Shown in pieces: positions 5,968 to 12,782 of a stretch of 22,950 bases of DNA. The DNA lies in the IMG/VR virus record IMGVR_UViG_3300025128_000362, positions 1 through 22,950 of that record. One strand, given 5' to 3'. The notes beneath the pieces are model-generated. The model was not told where the DNA came from. It saw only the letters and a program-made list of their open reading frames with translations, and made no database searches. The translations under genes were made by a program, and so were the position numbers. How positions within the stretch are numbered: the first letter of the stretch is position 1; every line of letters starts with the position of its first letter. The stretch is from a virus.

Positions 5968-6568
5968 ACTGCCTAATAAAAAATACAATATTATTTATGC
6001 AGACCCAGCTTGGTCTTACAATGGTAAGTTACCACAAAGAGCTAAGGTGCAGCACTATCCTGTAATGCCAATTGAGGATATTTGTTCAATACCAGTTAAA
6101 GATATTACAGCAGATGATAGCATTTTATTTATGTGGGCAACTTTCCCATTACTGCAAGAGGGTTTAGATGTAGTTAAGTCTTGGGGTTTTGAATTAAAAA
6201 CTTGTGCCTTTGTTTGGATTAAAACTAATAAAAGAACTGATGTTAAGCAATCATCTTTTTTTCCAGTAGATTCATTTGATAGTTTTTGGGGGATGGGTGG
6301 TTGGACTAGGTCTAATGCAGAAATATGTTTGCTAGGTACTAAAGGCAAACCCAAAAGATTAGATAAAGGCATACACCAGGTTATTTATGAGCCTATTAGA
6401 GAACACAGTAGGAAACCTGATTGCATAAGGGAAAAAATCGTACAGCTTTGTGGGGATTTACCAAGATTAGAAATGTTTAGCAGAACAGTTACACCAGGTT
6501 GGGATATTTGGGGTAATCAAACAGATAAATTTAAACCTACTGCCGAAAACAAGGAGCTTAGAATTTGA
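5957..6568 (+). CDS. MT-A70-family adenine-N6 DNA methyltransferase
   Basis: I chose ATG 5957 (203 residues), which has an AGGTGG ribosome-binding sequence a few bases upstream; in-frame GTG codons at 5945 and 5948 are alternatives. The MT-A70 signature is clear: YNIIYADPAWSY (residues 10-21), whose DPAW is a variant of the D-P-P-W catalytic motif, then ILFMWATFPLL, a segment around AFVWIKTN, NAEICLLGTKGKPKR, HSRKPDCIREKI and the C-terminal RLEMFSR/PGWDIWGNQ block. Phage members methylate adenine N6 in DNA, protecting against host restriction or altering regulation. The Pro-to-Ala change in DPPW is seen in some active members as far as I recall. It follows dcm in the same operon. Confidence 0.9.
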   Translation: MTIKLPNKKYNIIYADPAWSYNGKLPQRAKVQHYPVMPIEDICSIPVKDITADDSILFMWATFPLLQEGLDVVKSWGFELKTCAFVWIKTNKRTDVKQSSFFPVDSFDSFWGMGGWTRSNAEICLLGTKGKPKRLDKGIHQVIYEPIREHSRKPDCIREKIVQLCGDLPRLEMFSRTVTPGWDIWGNQTDKFKPTAENKELRI

Positions 6569-6972
6569 GTTGGACATTTGAAAAAGTTGATATTGAGCTG
6601 CTAGATAATCTAGTTTTAAATAGCCATGAGAAGCTATTGTATATTTTAATAAGCAGATTCAAAAATTGTAAACATGGTGTAAATGTGTCCAATAAGTATT
6701 TAATGCGAAGAACTGGCATTAAATCTGAGGCTACACTTAGAAAGTATTTAGACAATTTAACTATGTTTGGCTTACTTGCTAGACACCAACCTAATCGTAA
6801 TAGAGCTAATAACTACACATTTGAGAAAAATAAAATGCAACAGATTATACGCATGAATAATGGCAAAAGAAGTAGAATTAGTAAATCTATTAAAGAAAAA
6901 ATACACAGCAAAAAGTTATCACATGAAATTAACAAGGGTACTGTAATTAACCTAAATCCAAAGGTTCGGTAG
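6565..6972 (+). CDS. winged-helix DNA-binding protein, possible replication initiator or regulator
   Basis: The start is TTG 6565, placed by a strong AAGGAGCT ribosome-binding sequence at about 6550-6557 and a TTGA overlap with the methyltransferase stop. The 135-residue protein has a helix-turn-helix at about residues 18-75: NSHEKLLYILISRF, VSNKYLMRRTGIKSEATLRK (recognition region) and LDNLTMFGLLAR. This is the arrangement of helix-turn-helix domains in phage replication proteins and RepA-like initiators (S-x-x-E-K-L-L-L, then a typical ...RTGxSxxTVxRxLxxLxxxGLI). The C-terminal half is strongly basic. Two near-identical 17-base direct repeats follow within 40 bases of its stop, fitting a protein that binds next to its own gene. 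Confidence 0.72.
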   Translation: MSWTFEKVDIELLDNLVLNSHEKLLYILISRFKNCKHGVNVSNKYLMRRTGIKSEATLRKYLDNLTMFGLLARHQPNRNRANNYTFEKNKMQQIIRMNNGKRSRISKSIKEKIHSKKLSHEINKGTVINLNPKVR

Positions 6973-7011
6973 TTAATTTTTTAAGGTCATGGGGGTTAAT
7001 TTTTGTAGGTC
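6972..7011 (+). repeat. pair of 17-bp direct repeats (iteron-like or operator)
   Basis: GTTAATTTTTTAAGGTC (6972-6988) and GTTAATTTTTGTAGGTC (6995-7011) match at 15 of 17 positions, with a 23-base period (two helical turns). The same short core occurs inverted as AATTAAC at about 6927-6933 and 6945-6951, inside the end of the winged-helix gene. The array abuts a gene for a DNA-binding protein, as with iterons at replication origins or autoregulatory operators. Only two good copies are present, so a chance duplication cannot be excluded. Confidence 0.5.
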
Positions 7012-7043
7012 TTAAATAGATAATACTTAATAGAGAATAATAT

Positions 7044-7250
7044 ATGGATCAAAAAGATAAAATTCAAAAAGTAATAGGTAATATGGTTAAGAATACTAAT
7101 TTTTATTACAAAAAAGCTAAAGACAGTAGAATTAAGAACAGAAAACAACATGATCTTAACAAAGAAATAAAAAATAAACAAAAAACACTAAGCAAAGACA
7201 GATTCACACAATACATACAAGGATTGTATAAAAACAATGATAACAGTTAG
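7044..7250 (+). CDS. small highly basic hypothetical protein
   Basis: This 68-residue protein is rich in Lys, Asn and Gln, with an estimated strong positive charge. It begins MDQKDKIQKVIGNMVKN and contains KDSRIKNRKQHDLNKEIKNK. No cysteine, signal peptide or membrane segment is visible. The ribosome-binding site is weak (GAG about ten bases before the ATG). It overlaps the next gene by 14 bases. A nucleic-acid-binding role is suggested by composition only; I recognise no family. Base composition is unusually A-rich even for this genome. Confidence 0.6.
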   Translation: MDQKDKIQKVIGNMVKNTNFYYKKAKDSRIKNRKQHDLNKEIKNKQKTLSKDRFTQYIQGLYKNNDNS

Positions 7251-7653
7251 ACTTACCACAGACCAATTAGATAGATTTTTAGGTATTGCAGCATTTGTGG
7301 ATAATAAAATGCCAAATATTAAAAAACCTAGATGTGTTACTAATTTTGAGCTTTTAGATGTTTCCCCTGATAAAAATAGCTACAAAGATTCGGTAGCTAC
7401 TCCTGCAAGACCAAGAATTATTCCTACTTCTAAACAGTTATCTATATATGATTTTATATTACTACTTTTAATTGATGTTAAAGCAGAACAGAGAGAACTA
7501 ATTTACCTTAGAAACTTTCCCTACAGATCCTTTAGACAGTTAAAAAGATTTTACTTAGATTGGTCACATGAAAAGATTAGGTACAAGTATTACAGAGCAT
7601 TAGTTGATACTTGTGATGTAGCAAATAAAAACTTAAAAAAATATTTGCAATAG
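7237..7653 (+). CDS. phage regulatory-type helical protein (DUF6362-like)
   Basis: This 138-residue protein has an N-terminal segment MITVRLTTDQLDRFLGIAAF and a linker ending ATPARPRIIPTSKQ. The helical C-terminal domain runs from about residue 67: SIYDFILLLLIDVKAEQREL, then IYLRNFPYRSFRQLKRFY and YYRALVDTCDVANKNL. This resembles small phage proteins of the DUF6362 type, with an Arg-Pro linker followed by a two-part helix-turn-helix and a conserved K/R-Y-Y-R-A-L helix. In other phages these sit just before terminase genes and are suspected transcription regulators. Here the gene is also the last before the packaging module. The assignment is tentative. Confidence 0.5.
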   Translation: MITVRLTTDQLDRFLGIAAFVDNKMPNIKKPRCVTNFELLDVSPDKNSYKDSVATPARPRIIPTSKQLSIYDFILLLLIDVKAEQRELIYLRNFPYRSFRQLKRFYLDWSHEKIRYKYYRALVDTCDVANKNLKKYLQ

Positions 7654-7654
7654 A

Positions 7655-7671
7655 TTTGACAAATTATCAAA
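7655..7671. promoter_or_regulatory. imperfect palindrome, candidate operator
   Basis: TTTGACAAATTATCAAA has perfect 5-base outer arms (TTTGA/TCAAA) and is near-symmetric inside. It starts two bases after the stop at 7653. It contains TTGACA, a consensus -35 sequence, but no -10 box at 16-18 bases follows. It may be an operator or a chance dyad. Confidence 0.3.
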
Positions 7672-7690
7672 TAAGTTAGAGAAAAAATTT

Positions 7691-7713
7691 ATACTTAATT
7701 TAAGTGTTTTTTT
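7691..7713 (+). terminator. probable intrinsic terminator of the early plus-strand operon
   Basis: ATACTT (7691-7696) and AAGTGT (7702-7707) form a six-pair stem with one G-U pair and a five-base loop, followed by seven T residues (7707-7713). It lies 38 bases after the last early gene. The stem is weak, as expected in such AT-rich DNA, but this is the only hairpin in the window with a proper U-tract. Confidence 0.45.
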
Positions 7714-7735
7714 ATAAAACTCTTTTTTTAGTTTG

Positions 7736-7803
7736 AATCATATTGTGGGGTGGTTATTCCTTTCTTTCTTTCTCTCTCTCTTAGGTTACACCCCACTATG
7801 ATT
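7736..7803. other. long hairpin with pyrimidine-tract loop
   Basis: AATCATA (7736-7742) plus GTGGGGTG (7745-7752) pair perfectly with CACCCCAC (7789-7796) plus TATGATT (7797-7803), giving 15 base pairs with a two-base bulge (TT). The 36-base loop is dominated by a CCTTTCTTTCTTTCTCTCTC-type tract. No T-run follows on either strand, so it is not a textbook terminator. Its right arm overlaps the stop codon of the antisense gene 7802-7963, placing it between convergent genes, where it could end or protect both transcripts. Confidence 0.6.
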
Positions 7804-7963
7804 ATTTATGTTCTATTGGCTTAAAGTCATGTAATTTAAGCTTATTTAGCTCTTTCCTATTATTTAATGCTGACAAAAACTTATCTTTGTTCTTGTAGTA
7901 TTTAACAATAGGAACTTTAAACATTACAATAGGAGTCTTGAGTATTTTATTTTTATTAAACAT
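7802..7963 (-). CDS. small basic hypothetical protein encoded antisense to the operon
   Basis: This 53-residue gene on the minus strand begins at ATG 7963 with a strong AAAGGAGAG ribosome-binding sequence (about 7968-7976) six or so bases upstream, one of the best in the window. The protein starts MFNKNKILKTPIVMFKVP, contains VKYYKNKDKFLSALNNRKEL and ends HDFKPIEHK; it is Lys-rich and soluble. The stop is TAA at 7804-7802. It fills the otherwise empty gap between the early and packaging modules. No family is recognised. Its orientation against the neighbouring genes suggests independent control, for example early or lysogeny-like expression, but that is inference. Confidence 0.6.
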   Translation of the reverse strand: MFNKNKILKTPIVMFKVPIVKYYKNKDKFLSALNNRKELNKLKLHDFKPIEHK

Positions 7964-7976
7964 ATTTCTCTCCTTT

Positions 7977-8016
7977 GATTCGTTAGAATCAGTTTATAAC
8001 AATAGTAAACACTATC
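7977..8016. promoter_or_regulatory. dyad-rich spacer between divergent small gene and terS
   Basis: Two inverted repeats lie between the antisense gene and terS: GATTC/GAATC with a GTTA loop (7977-7990) and AATAGT/ACTATC with an AAAC loop (8001-8016, imperfect at the outer pair). Both promoters, for 7963 leftwards and 8052 rightwards, must lie here or be replaced by read-through. A protein-binding role is plausible but unproven. Confidence 0.3.
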
Positions 8017-8051
8017 GCTAACAGTATTACAACCTTTAATAAGTAAGAAAT

Positions 8052-8471
8052 ATGGCTAATAAAACCAAGTACAATAAGACTTTAATCAAAGAAATATTAT
8101 CAGAACTAGCTGTTGGAAAATCCATACGAAGTTGTCTGACACCAATAAACAAAGCAAAAGATAGACCATGTTGGGAAACATTTAGAAGCTGGATGAGAAA
8201 AGATCCAGAGCTTAGGCAGCAATATGAAGATGCTAAGACAGATGGTATTGAATATTTGTTATCTGATGCACAAGATTTACTTAACGAAAGTATTGAGAAC
8301 AGTAAGTTTAAAGAAAAAACAGATTTAGGTCAGACTCACTTAATTAAATCATTTGTTGATCTAAGTAAGTGGAAATCTGAACGAATTGCACCCAAATACT
8401 ATGCGAAAAGGGATGCAACTACATTAAATTTTGATAAAAATACACCACTTGTTGTTAAGTGGGATAAATAA
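8052..8471 (+). CDS. terS: terminase small subunit
   Basis: This 139-residue protein recognises the phage packaging site and recruits the large terminase. The visible pattern is an N-terminal helix-turn-helix with ILSELAVGKSIRSC, then WETFRSWMRKDPELRQQYEDA (residues about 37-57), a long helix with YLLSDAQDLLNES, and a C-terminal block with VDLSKWKSERIAPKYYAKR. I recognise this W-x-T-F-x-x-W-x-x-x-D-P-E-L...Y-x-x-A followed by a basic A-P-K-x-Y segment from many phage small terminases. Position immediately before the large terminase region fits. The start ATG has a weak upstream AAGAAAT. Separation from terL by a non-coding region and a small gene is unusual. Confidence 0.82.
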   Translation: MANKTKYNKTLIKEILSELAVGKSIRSCLTPINKAKDRPCWETFRSWMRKDPELRQQYEDAKTDGIEYLLSDAQDLLNESIENSKFKEKTDLGQTHLIKSFVDLSKWKSERIAPKYYAKRDATTLNFDKNTPLVVKWDK

Positions 8472-8814
8472 TACTGCAATAAAAGTATTGTTATTGCTAG
8501 GATAAGTGTAAGATTTTGTAAGTTGCAGATGAAACTAGCACAGCAACACATATAGGTTGGTTGATGTTCTTGTTTTGTTCTTAGAATTATTCTAAACTAC
8601 AGAAAATATTAGAGCTTATCTATACCAAAACTATACCAGGTAATAATAATTATTATTTATCAAGGTTAATAAGCTAAACCAATTGATTACTAATCATTTT
8701 TTAGTTCTATACCTACATTTTGGGGGGTTTTATAGCGATGCCACCCCCAAAGCTATATCGGCAAGTAAAAATAAATTTAGGGATGTTACACACAAATAAA
8801 CAAGGGTTTTTAAT
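8472..8814. promoter_or_regulatory. 343-base gene-free spacer with palindromes and CTATACC repeats
   Basis: I find no convincing gene or tRNA on either strand here. It holds a 15-base palindrome TTAGAATTATTCTAA (8581-8595), three CTATACC boxes (8620, 8631, 8707; the first two 11 bases apart), a perfect 16-base AT palindrome (8642-8657) and the G5/C5 hairpin at 8719-8751. A weak AATACT/AGTATT stem follows the terS stop. In a genome with overlapping genes nearly everywhere else, such a gap next to terminase genes is a candidate late promoter or packaging site. Confidence 0.5.
8719..8751. other. G5/C5 hairpin upstream of the small pre-terL gene
   Basis: TTTGGGGG (8719-8726) pairs with CCCCCAAA (8744-8751), eight base pairs with a 17-base loop. 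No U-tract follows in either direction. It is one of several similar G/C-armed stems in this AT-rich window (also 7736-7803, 14816-14839, 15261-15294). Confidence 0.55.
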
Positions 8815-9006
8815 ATGTTTGATTTTGAAGATGGTAAACAAGGTTATTCAGCAGTTATCTACATAATGGAGTCTACAAATAGTGTTGTAGTACACTTTGG
8901 AGGTTTCAATGACTTAACTGAGTGTAAATACTTTAGCCATCACATCATGGATGATTTAGGAATAGAAAACTTATTAAATGTACCCAGAGGTGTAACAGTT
9001 CACTAA
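8815..9006 (+). CDS. small hypothetical protein before terL
   Basis: This 63-residue protein has alternating hydrophobic residues typical of a small beta-rich fold: YSAVIYIMESTNSVVVHFGGF at the centre, then DLTECKYFSHHIMDDLGI. An AAGGG ribosome-binding sequence precedes ATG 8815. It ends 18 bases before the large terminase ATG. I do not recognise a family. Position between the terminase subunits suggests a packaging or regulatory accessory role, which is inference. It has one Cys and two adjacent His, not enough for a clear zinc site. Confidence 0.6.
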   Translation: MFDFEDGKQGYSAVIYIMESTNSVVVHFGGFNDLTECKYFSHHIMDDLGIENLLNVPRGVTVH

Positions 9007-9024
9007 GGGGGGTTTTGTTTTAAA

Positions 9025-10293
9025 ATGACAAACATAGTCATTCCATACAAGCCAAGAGAATTACAAAATTTTTTGCACAAGAAAATTGATAAGCACCGAT
9101 TTAGTGTTTTAGTGCTACATCGTAGAGCTGGGAAAACTGTAATGACGATTAATCATATGCTGAAAGCAGCTTTGACTAATCCCTTGCCCAACCCCAGATA
9201 TGCCTTTCTATCGCCCACATTCAAGCAAGGAAAGGCGACAGCATGGGATTACATAAAAACCTATGCAGGTAAAATTCCAGGCACTAAATTCAATGAATCT
9301 GAGCTAAGGTGCGATTTACCTAATGGTGCAAGAATTACAATATTAGGTGCTGAGAATGATCAAGCACTTAGAGGTATATTTTTAGATGGGTGTGTTTTTG
9401 ACGAAACACAAGCCATAAAGCCTACCATCTTTCCAGAAGTCATAAGACCAGCTTTGGCAGATAGAAAAGGGTGGTGTGTATTTATAGGTACACCAAAAGG
9501 CAGAAATTATTTTTTTGAATTATATAACCAAGCAAAAGAAACTAAAGATTGGTATGCTTGTGTATTTAAGGCAAGTGAAACTAAAATTTTAGACAAAGAC
9601 GAACTTGAAGCTGCTAAAGCTATCATGTCTAAAGATTTATACGACCAAGAATTTGAGTGTAGTTTTCAAGCTGCAATTACTGGTTCTTATTATGGTGCTA
9701 TCATAGAGGGTCTAGCAAAGGATGGTAGAATTACCGATGTGCCTTACGATGAAAACCTAGATACAGAGGTGTGGTATGATTTGGGTCTTAACGATTCAAC
9801 TGCCATGTGGTTTGTGCAGCATTATAAGGGTGAGATAAGATTAATAGATTACTATGAAAATAGTGGTTATGGTTTAGATCACTATGTAGATATTTTAGAT
9901 CAAAAAGGTTATGAATATTCTAAACACATCTTTCCACATGATGTCCAGGTTAGAGAAATAGGTAACTTTGGTAAATCAAGATTAGAAAGTTTATTAGAAT
10001 TAGGAATAGCTGGTGAAGTAGCTGCAAAGCTGTCAATTGAAGATGGAATTGAAGCAGTACGAAAAGCATTGCCGAATTGTTGGTTTGATAAAGAAAAATG
10101 CAAAACAGGTATTGAGTATTTAAAAGCTTACCAAAAGAGGTGGGATGATAAAAACCAATGCTTTAAAAATAAACCCATGCACAATTTTGCATCCCATTGT
10201 GCCGATAGTTTTAGAACTGGGATAATTGGACAAGGTGCTGAAATTTCAGATTGGAAACAAGAAGTTCCAATTAACACAAATTATATAGTTTGA
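9025..10293 (+). CDS. terL: terminase large subunit (packaging ATPase and nuclease)
   Basis: This 422-residue protein drives DNA into the prohead and cuts concatemers. The ATPase half shows an adenine-binding region PRELQ, Walker A LHRRAGKT (residues 31-38), Walker B CVFDE (123-127) and the coupling motif GTPKG (155-159). The nuclease half shows WYDLGLNDSTAM with Asp252, FPHDVQVREI (Asp306) and HCADSFRTG with Asp394, the expected acidic triad of an RNase H-like fold. Length is typical for short-tailed phage terminases. A long GGGGGG stretch ahead of the ATG (about 9006-9012) can serve as ribosome-binding site. It is followed one base later by the portal gene. Confidence 0.95.
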   Translation: MTNIVIPYKPRELQNFLHKKIDKHRFSVLVLHRRAGKTVMTINHMLKAALTNPLPNPRYAFLSPTFKQGKATAWDYIKTYAGKIPGTKFNESELRCDLPNGARITILGAENDQALRGIFLDGCVFDETQAIKPTIFPEVIRPALADRKGWCVFIGTPKGRNYFFELYNQAKETKDWYACVFKASETKILDKDELEAAKAIMSKDLYDQEFECSFQAAITGSYYGAIIEGLAKDGRITDVPYDENLDTEVWYDLGLNDSTAMWFVQHYKGEIRLIDYYENSGYGLDHYVDILDQKGYEYSKHIFPHDVQVREIGNFGKSRLESLLELGIAGEVAAKLSIEDGIEAVRKALPNCWFDKEKCKTGIEYLKAYQKRWDDKNQCFKNKPMHNFASHCADSFRTGIIGQGAEISDWKQEVPINTNYIV

Positions 10294-10294
10294 T

Positions 10295-12487
10295 ATGGCA
10301 GATAAAGTTACAGAAGAAAAATTAAGAGCAATAATAAACTCAGAGATAAATAACTCTATAGGTTTTATGGGTAGTAATCTTACTTCTCAAAGAAAAAAAT
10401 CTATGGAATACTACATGGGTGATAAGCTTGGCACAGAAATAGATGGTCGTAGCCAAGTGGTAAGTACAGATGTTGCTGATACAGTAGAAACTATACTACC
10501 TAACTTATTAAGAATTTTTACAGCTAGTGATCAAGTAGTTAAATGTGAGCCTGTTAAAAGTGAAGATGTGCCTTTAGCAGAACAAGCAACTAACTATATA
10601 AATTATATTTTTAATAAAGATAATCCTGGTTTTAGTATTTTATATACTTGGTTTAAAGATGCACTTTTAGAAAAAAATGGCATAGTAAAAGTTTATTGGG
10701 ATGACAGTATAAGTGTTGAGCAAGAAACTTACGAAAATTTAAACGATCAAGAATATCAAGTATTAGTAGATGATGATAATGTTGAGATAGTTGAGGAAAC
10801 TTCTGTTGTTGATGAGGGTATGAGAGAAGCTATGAATCTTGTAGCTGCTCAAGCAGAAGCTCAAGGTGAAGTAGTGGGTGAAGAACCTAAGCCGATGTTA
10901 CACAATGTTATTATTAGAAGAACATCAAAAGGTGGCAAAGTTAAAATAGAAAATGTACCACCAGAAGAATTTTTAATACAAAGAACTGCTAAGACAATAG
11001 AGGATGCAACTTTTGTAGCTCATAGAGTTATGAAAACTAGATCCGATTTAATTGAAATGGGATTTGATAGAGAAGTTGTAGAAAACTTACCTACATCAAA
11101 TAATATTTTATTAAACAATGAAAGATTAACTAGACTTAGCGACATAGATCAAAGTCCAATGAATGAGGGCAGTGAGGATGCTACTCAAGATATTGAGATT
11201 TACGAATGTTATGTAAAAACAGATTACGATGGCGATGGGATTGCTGAATTAAGAAAAGTAATTGTTGCAGGTGAAAGTGGATATGAAATTTTGGAAAATA
11301 TGCCTTGCGATAGTATTCCATTTTGTTCATTAACACCTATTCCAATGCCACACAGATTTTATGGCAGATCAGTTTCTGAATTAGTAGAAGATGTGCAGTT
11401 AATTAAATCTACTGTAATGCGACAGTTATTAGACAATATGTATTTGACTAATAACAATCGTATGGCAGTTATGGATGGCATGGTCAACTTGGATGACCTA
11501 CTTACATCAAGACCAGGTGGTGTGGTTAGAACTAAACAACCACCAAGCCAAGTAATGATGCCAATGCAATCTCAAACAATATCGCAACAAGCATTTCCAT
11601 TATTAGAATACTTAGATACTGTTAGAGAAACTAGAACTGGTATTACAAGATACAATCAAGGCTTAGATGCAGATAGCTTAAATAAAACTGCAACTGGTGT
11701 TAATGCAATAATGACTCAATCGCAAATGCGAATGGAGCTTATTGCTAGAGTGTTTGCTGAAACAGGTATTAAAGATTTATTTAGAAGAATATTTGAACTT
11801 ACTTGTAAGTATCAAGACAAAGAAAGAATTGTAGAATTAAATAATCAGTTTGTACCAGTCAAACCTACTGAGTGGAGAAACAGATTTAATATTAGTATTA
11901 CTGTTGGTTTAGGATCAGGTTCTAAAGAGCAGCAGATAATGATGCTTAATAATATTTTAGAAAGACAACTTCAAGCTTTCCAATTGCAAGGCAATAGAGA
12001 GTTTCCAATGGTAAGTCTTAAAAATATTTATAATAGTTTATCTAAAATTATAGAAAATGCAGGTTTAAAAAATGTTGAGAATTACTTTGTTAATCCTGAT
12101 ATGGGTAAAACAATGGTAACTCCACCACCTGAGCCACCACTAACACCAATTGAGAAAATTGAGTTTAGAAGAATTGCTAGTGAAGAACAAAGAAAAATTG
12201 CTGAGCTTGAGATTGAACTGAAAAAAGTTAAATCTGAAAATGCAGAAAATTTAATTAATAACGAAATTAAAATTAAAGAATTAGAGCTTAAATATAATGC
12301 TCAATTAGATTCACAACAAATAAAGGCAGATGCAGACTTAAATAAAATGCTAGTAGCAGAGTCTACAAGTGATTTTAGAAAAGCATCTGAGCAATCGCAA
12401 CAAGTTCAAGATCAGATAAGAGAATTATATGGACAAGGATCAAGAGGGCAAACTCCAAAAGGAACTGAGCCAAGCGAACAAAGCTAA
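10295..12487 (+). CDS. P22-type portal protein
   Basis: This 730-residue protein forms the dodecameric portal at the capsid vertex through which DNA enters and leaves. The N-terminal half has RKKSMEYYMGDKLGTEIDGR, VSTDVADTVETILPNLLRIF and NGIVKVYWDD, all typical of large P22-like portals. Residues about 360-470 include GRSVSELVEDVQLIKSTVMR and the RETRTGITRYNQGLD-...-KTATGVNAIM segment that is a hallmark of this portal group. The C-terminus from about 600 on is a Lys/Glu/Gln-rich coiled coil, like the barrel of P22 gp1. It follows terL directly, in the canonical packaging order. The gene end overlaps the next gene by 59 bases. Confidence 0.93.
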   Translation: MADKVTEEKLRAIINSEINNSIGFMGSNLTSQRKKSMEYYMGDKLGTEIDGRSQVVSTDVADTVETILPNLLRIFTASDQVVKCEPVKSEDVPLAEQATNYINYIFNKDNPGFSILYTWFKDALLEKNGIVKVYWDDSISVEQETYENLNDQEYQVLVDDDNVEIVEETSVVDEGMREAMNLVAAQAEAQGEVVGEEPKPMLHNVIIRRTSKGGKVKIENVPPEEFLIQRTAKTIEDATFVAHRVMKTRSDLIEMGFDREVVENLPTSNNILLNNERLTRLSDIDQSPMNEGSEDATQDIEIYECYVKTDYDGDGIAELRKVIVAGESGYEILENMPCDSIPFCSLTPIPMPHRFYGRSVSELVEDVQLIKSTVMRQLLDNMYLTNNNRMAVMDGMVNLDDLLTSRPGGVVRTKQPPSQVMMPMQSQTISQQAFPLLEYLDTVRETRTGITRYNQGLDADSLNKTATGVNAIMTQSQMRMELIARVFAETGIKDLFRRIFELTCKYQDKERIVELNNQFVPVKPTEWRNRFNISITVGLGSGSKEQQIMMLNNILERQLQAFQLQGNREFPMVSLKNIYNSLSKIIENAGLKNVENYFVNPDMGKTMVTPPPEPPLTPIEKIEFRRIASEEQRKIAELEIELKKVKSENAENLINNEIKIKELELKYNAQLDSQQIKADADLNKMLVAESTSDFRKASEQSQQVQDQIRELYGQGSRGQTPKGTEPSEQS

Positions 12488-12722
12488 ACAGCTTTTTGAA
12501 AATCCTTTATTAAAAGAAAGTTTTGATAAATTAAAAAAACTTTACGCAGACAGTTTATTTAATACTGGTGCTAAAGAAACTGAAACTAGAGAAAAACTTT
12601 GGTTAGCTTACAATGTAGTAGGCAAAGTAGAACAAAATTTATTAGAAATGATTGATACAGGAAAACTAGCTAACAAACAGTTAGAAGATTTTCGTAAAAA
12701 TATCAAAAATCAAAAATTCTAA
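12429..12722 (+). CDS. small post-portal protein of unknown function
   Basis: This 97-residue helical protein starts inside the portal gene (59-base overlap) at ATG 12429. The core KQLFENPLLKESFDKLKKLY, EKLWLAYNVVGKVEQNL and LANKQLEDF resembles proteins found just after portal genes in other podovirus-type phages, where a R-x-x-x-E-A-L-W-L-A-L-K-x-L-x-x-V-x-x-x-L core is common. That core lies entirely after the portal stop, so the true start could be further right if the overlap is not used, though no other good start is visible. Function is unknown; a connector or scaffolding-assist role is possible from context. Confidence 0.65.
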   Translation: MDKDQEGKLQKELSQANKAKQLFENPLLKESFDKLKKLYADSLFNTGAKETETREKLWLAYNVVGKVEQNLLEMIDTGKLANKQLEDFRKNIKNQKF

Positions 12723-12726
12723 TCAC

Positions 12727-12750
12727 TAAGGTTAGGATAAGTCAACCTTA
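12727..12750. other. intercistronic hairpin before the scaffold gene
   Basis: TAAGGTT (12727-12733) and AACCTTA (12744-12750) form a perfect seven-pair stem with a ten-base loop. There is no following T-run. It lies in the 60-base gap that also holds the TAGGAGT ribosome-binding site of the scaffold gene, so it may tune transcript stability or translation. Confidence 0.4.
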
Positions 12751-12782
12751 CACAACAGGAACTTAACTAATAGGAGTACAAC

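Noticed and set aside
7656-7695. Consensus promoter TTGACA...TATACT after the early operon
   Set aside because: The two boxes are 28 bases apart, too far for a sigma-70 type promoter, and the TATACT lies in the probable terminator stem.
8472-8814. Possible tRNA gene or CRISPR-like array in the terS-terL gap
   Set aside because: No T-arm consensus or cloverleaf could be found, and the CTATACC boxes are too short and irregular for a CRISPR array.
8738-8866. Short frame starting MPPPKLYR with a GGGGGG stretch upstream
   Set aside because: The G-run is one arm of a hairpin and is too far from the ATG. The frame overlaps the better-supported gene at 8815 in another register.
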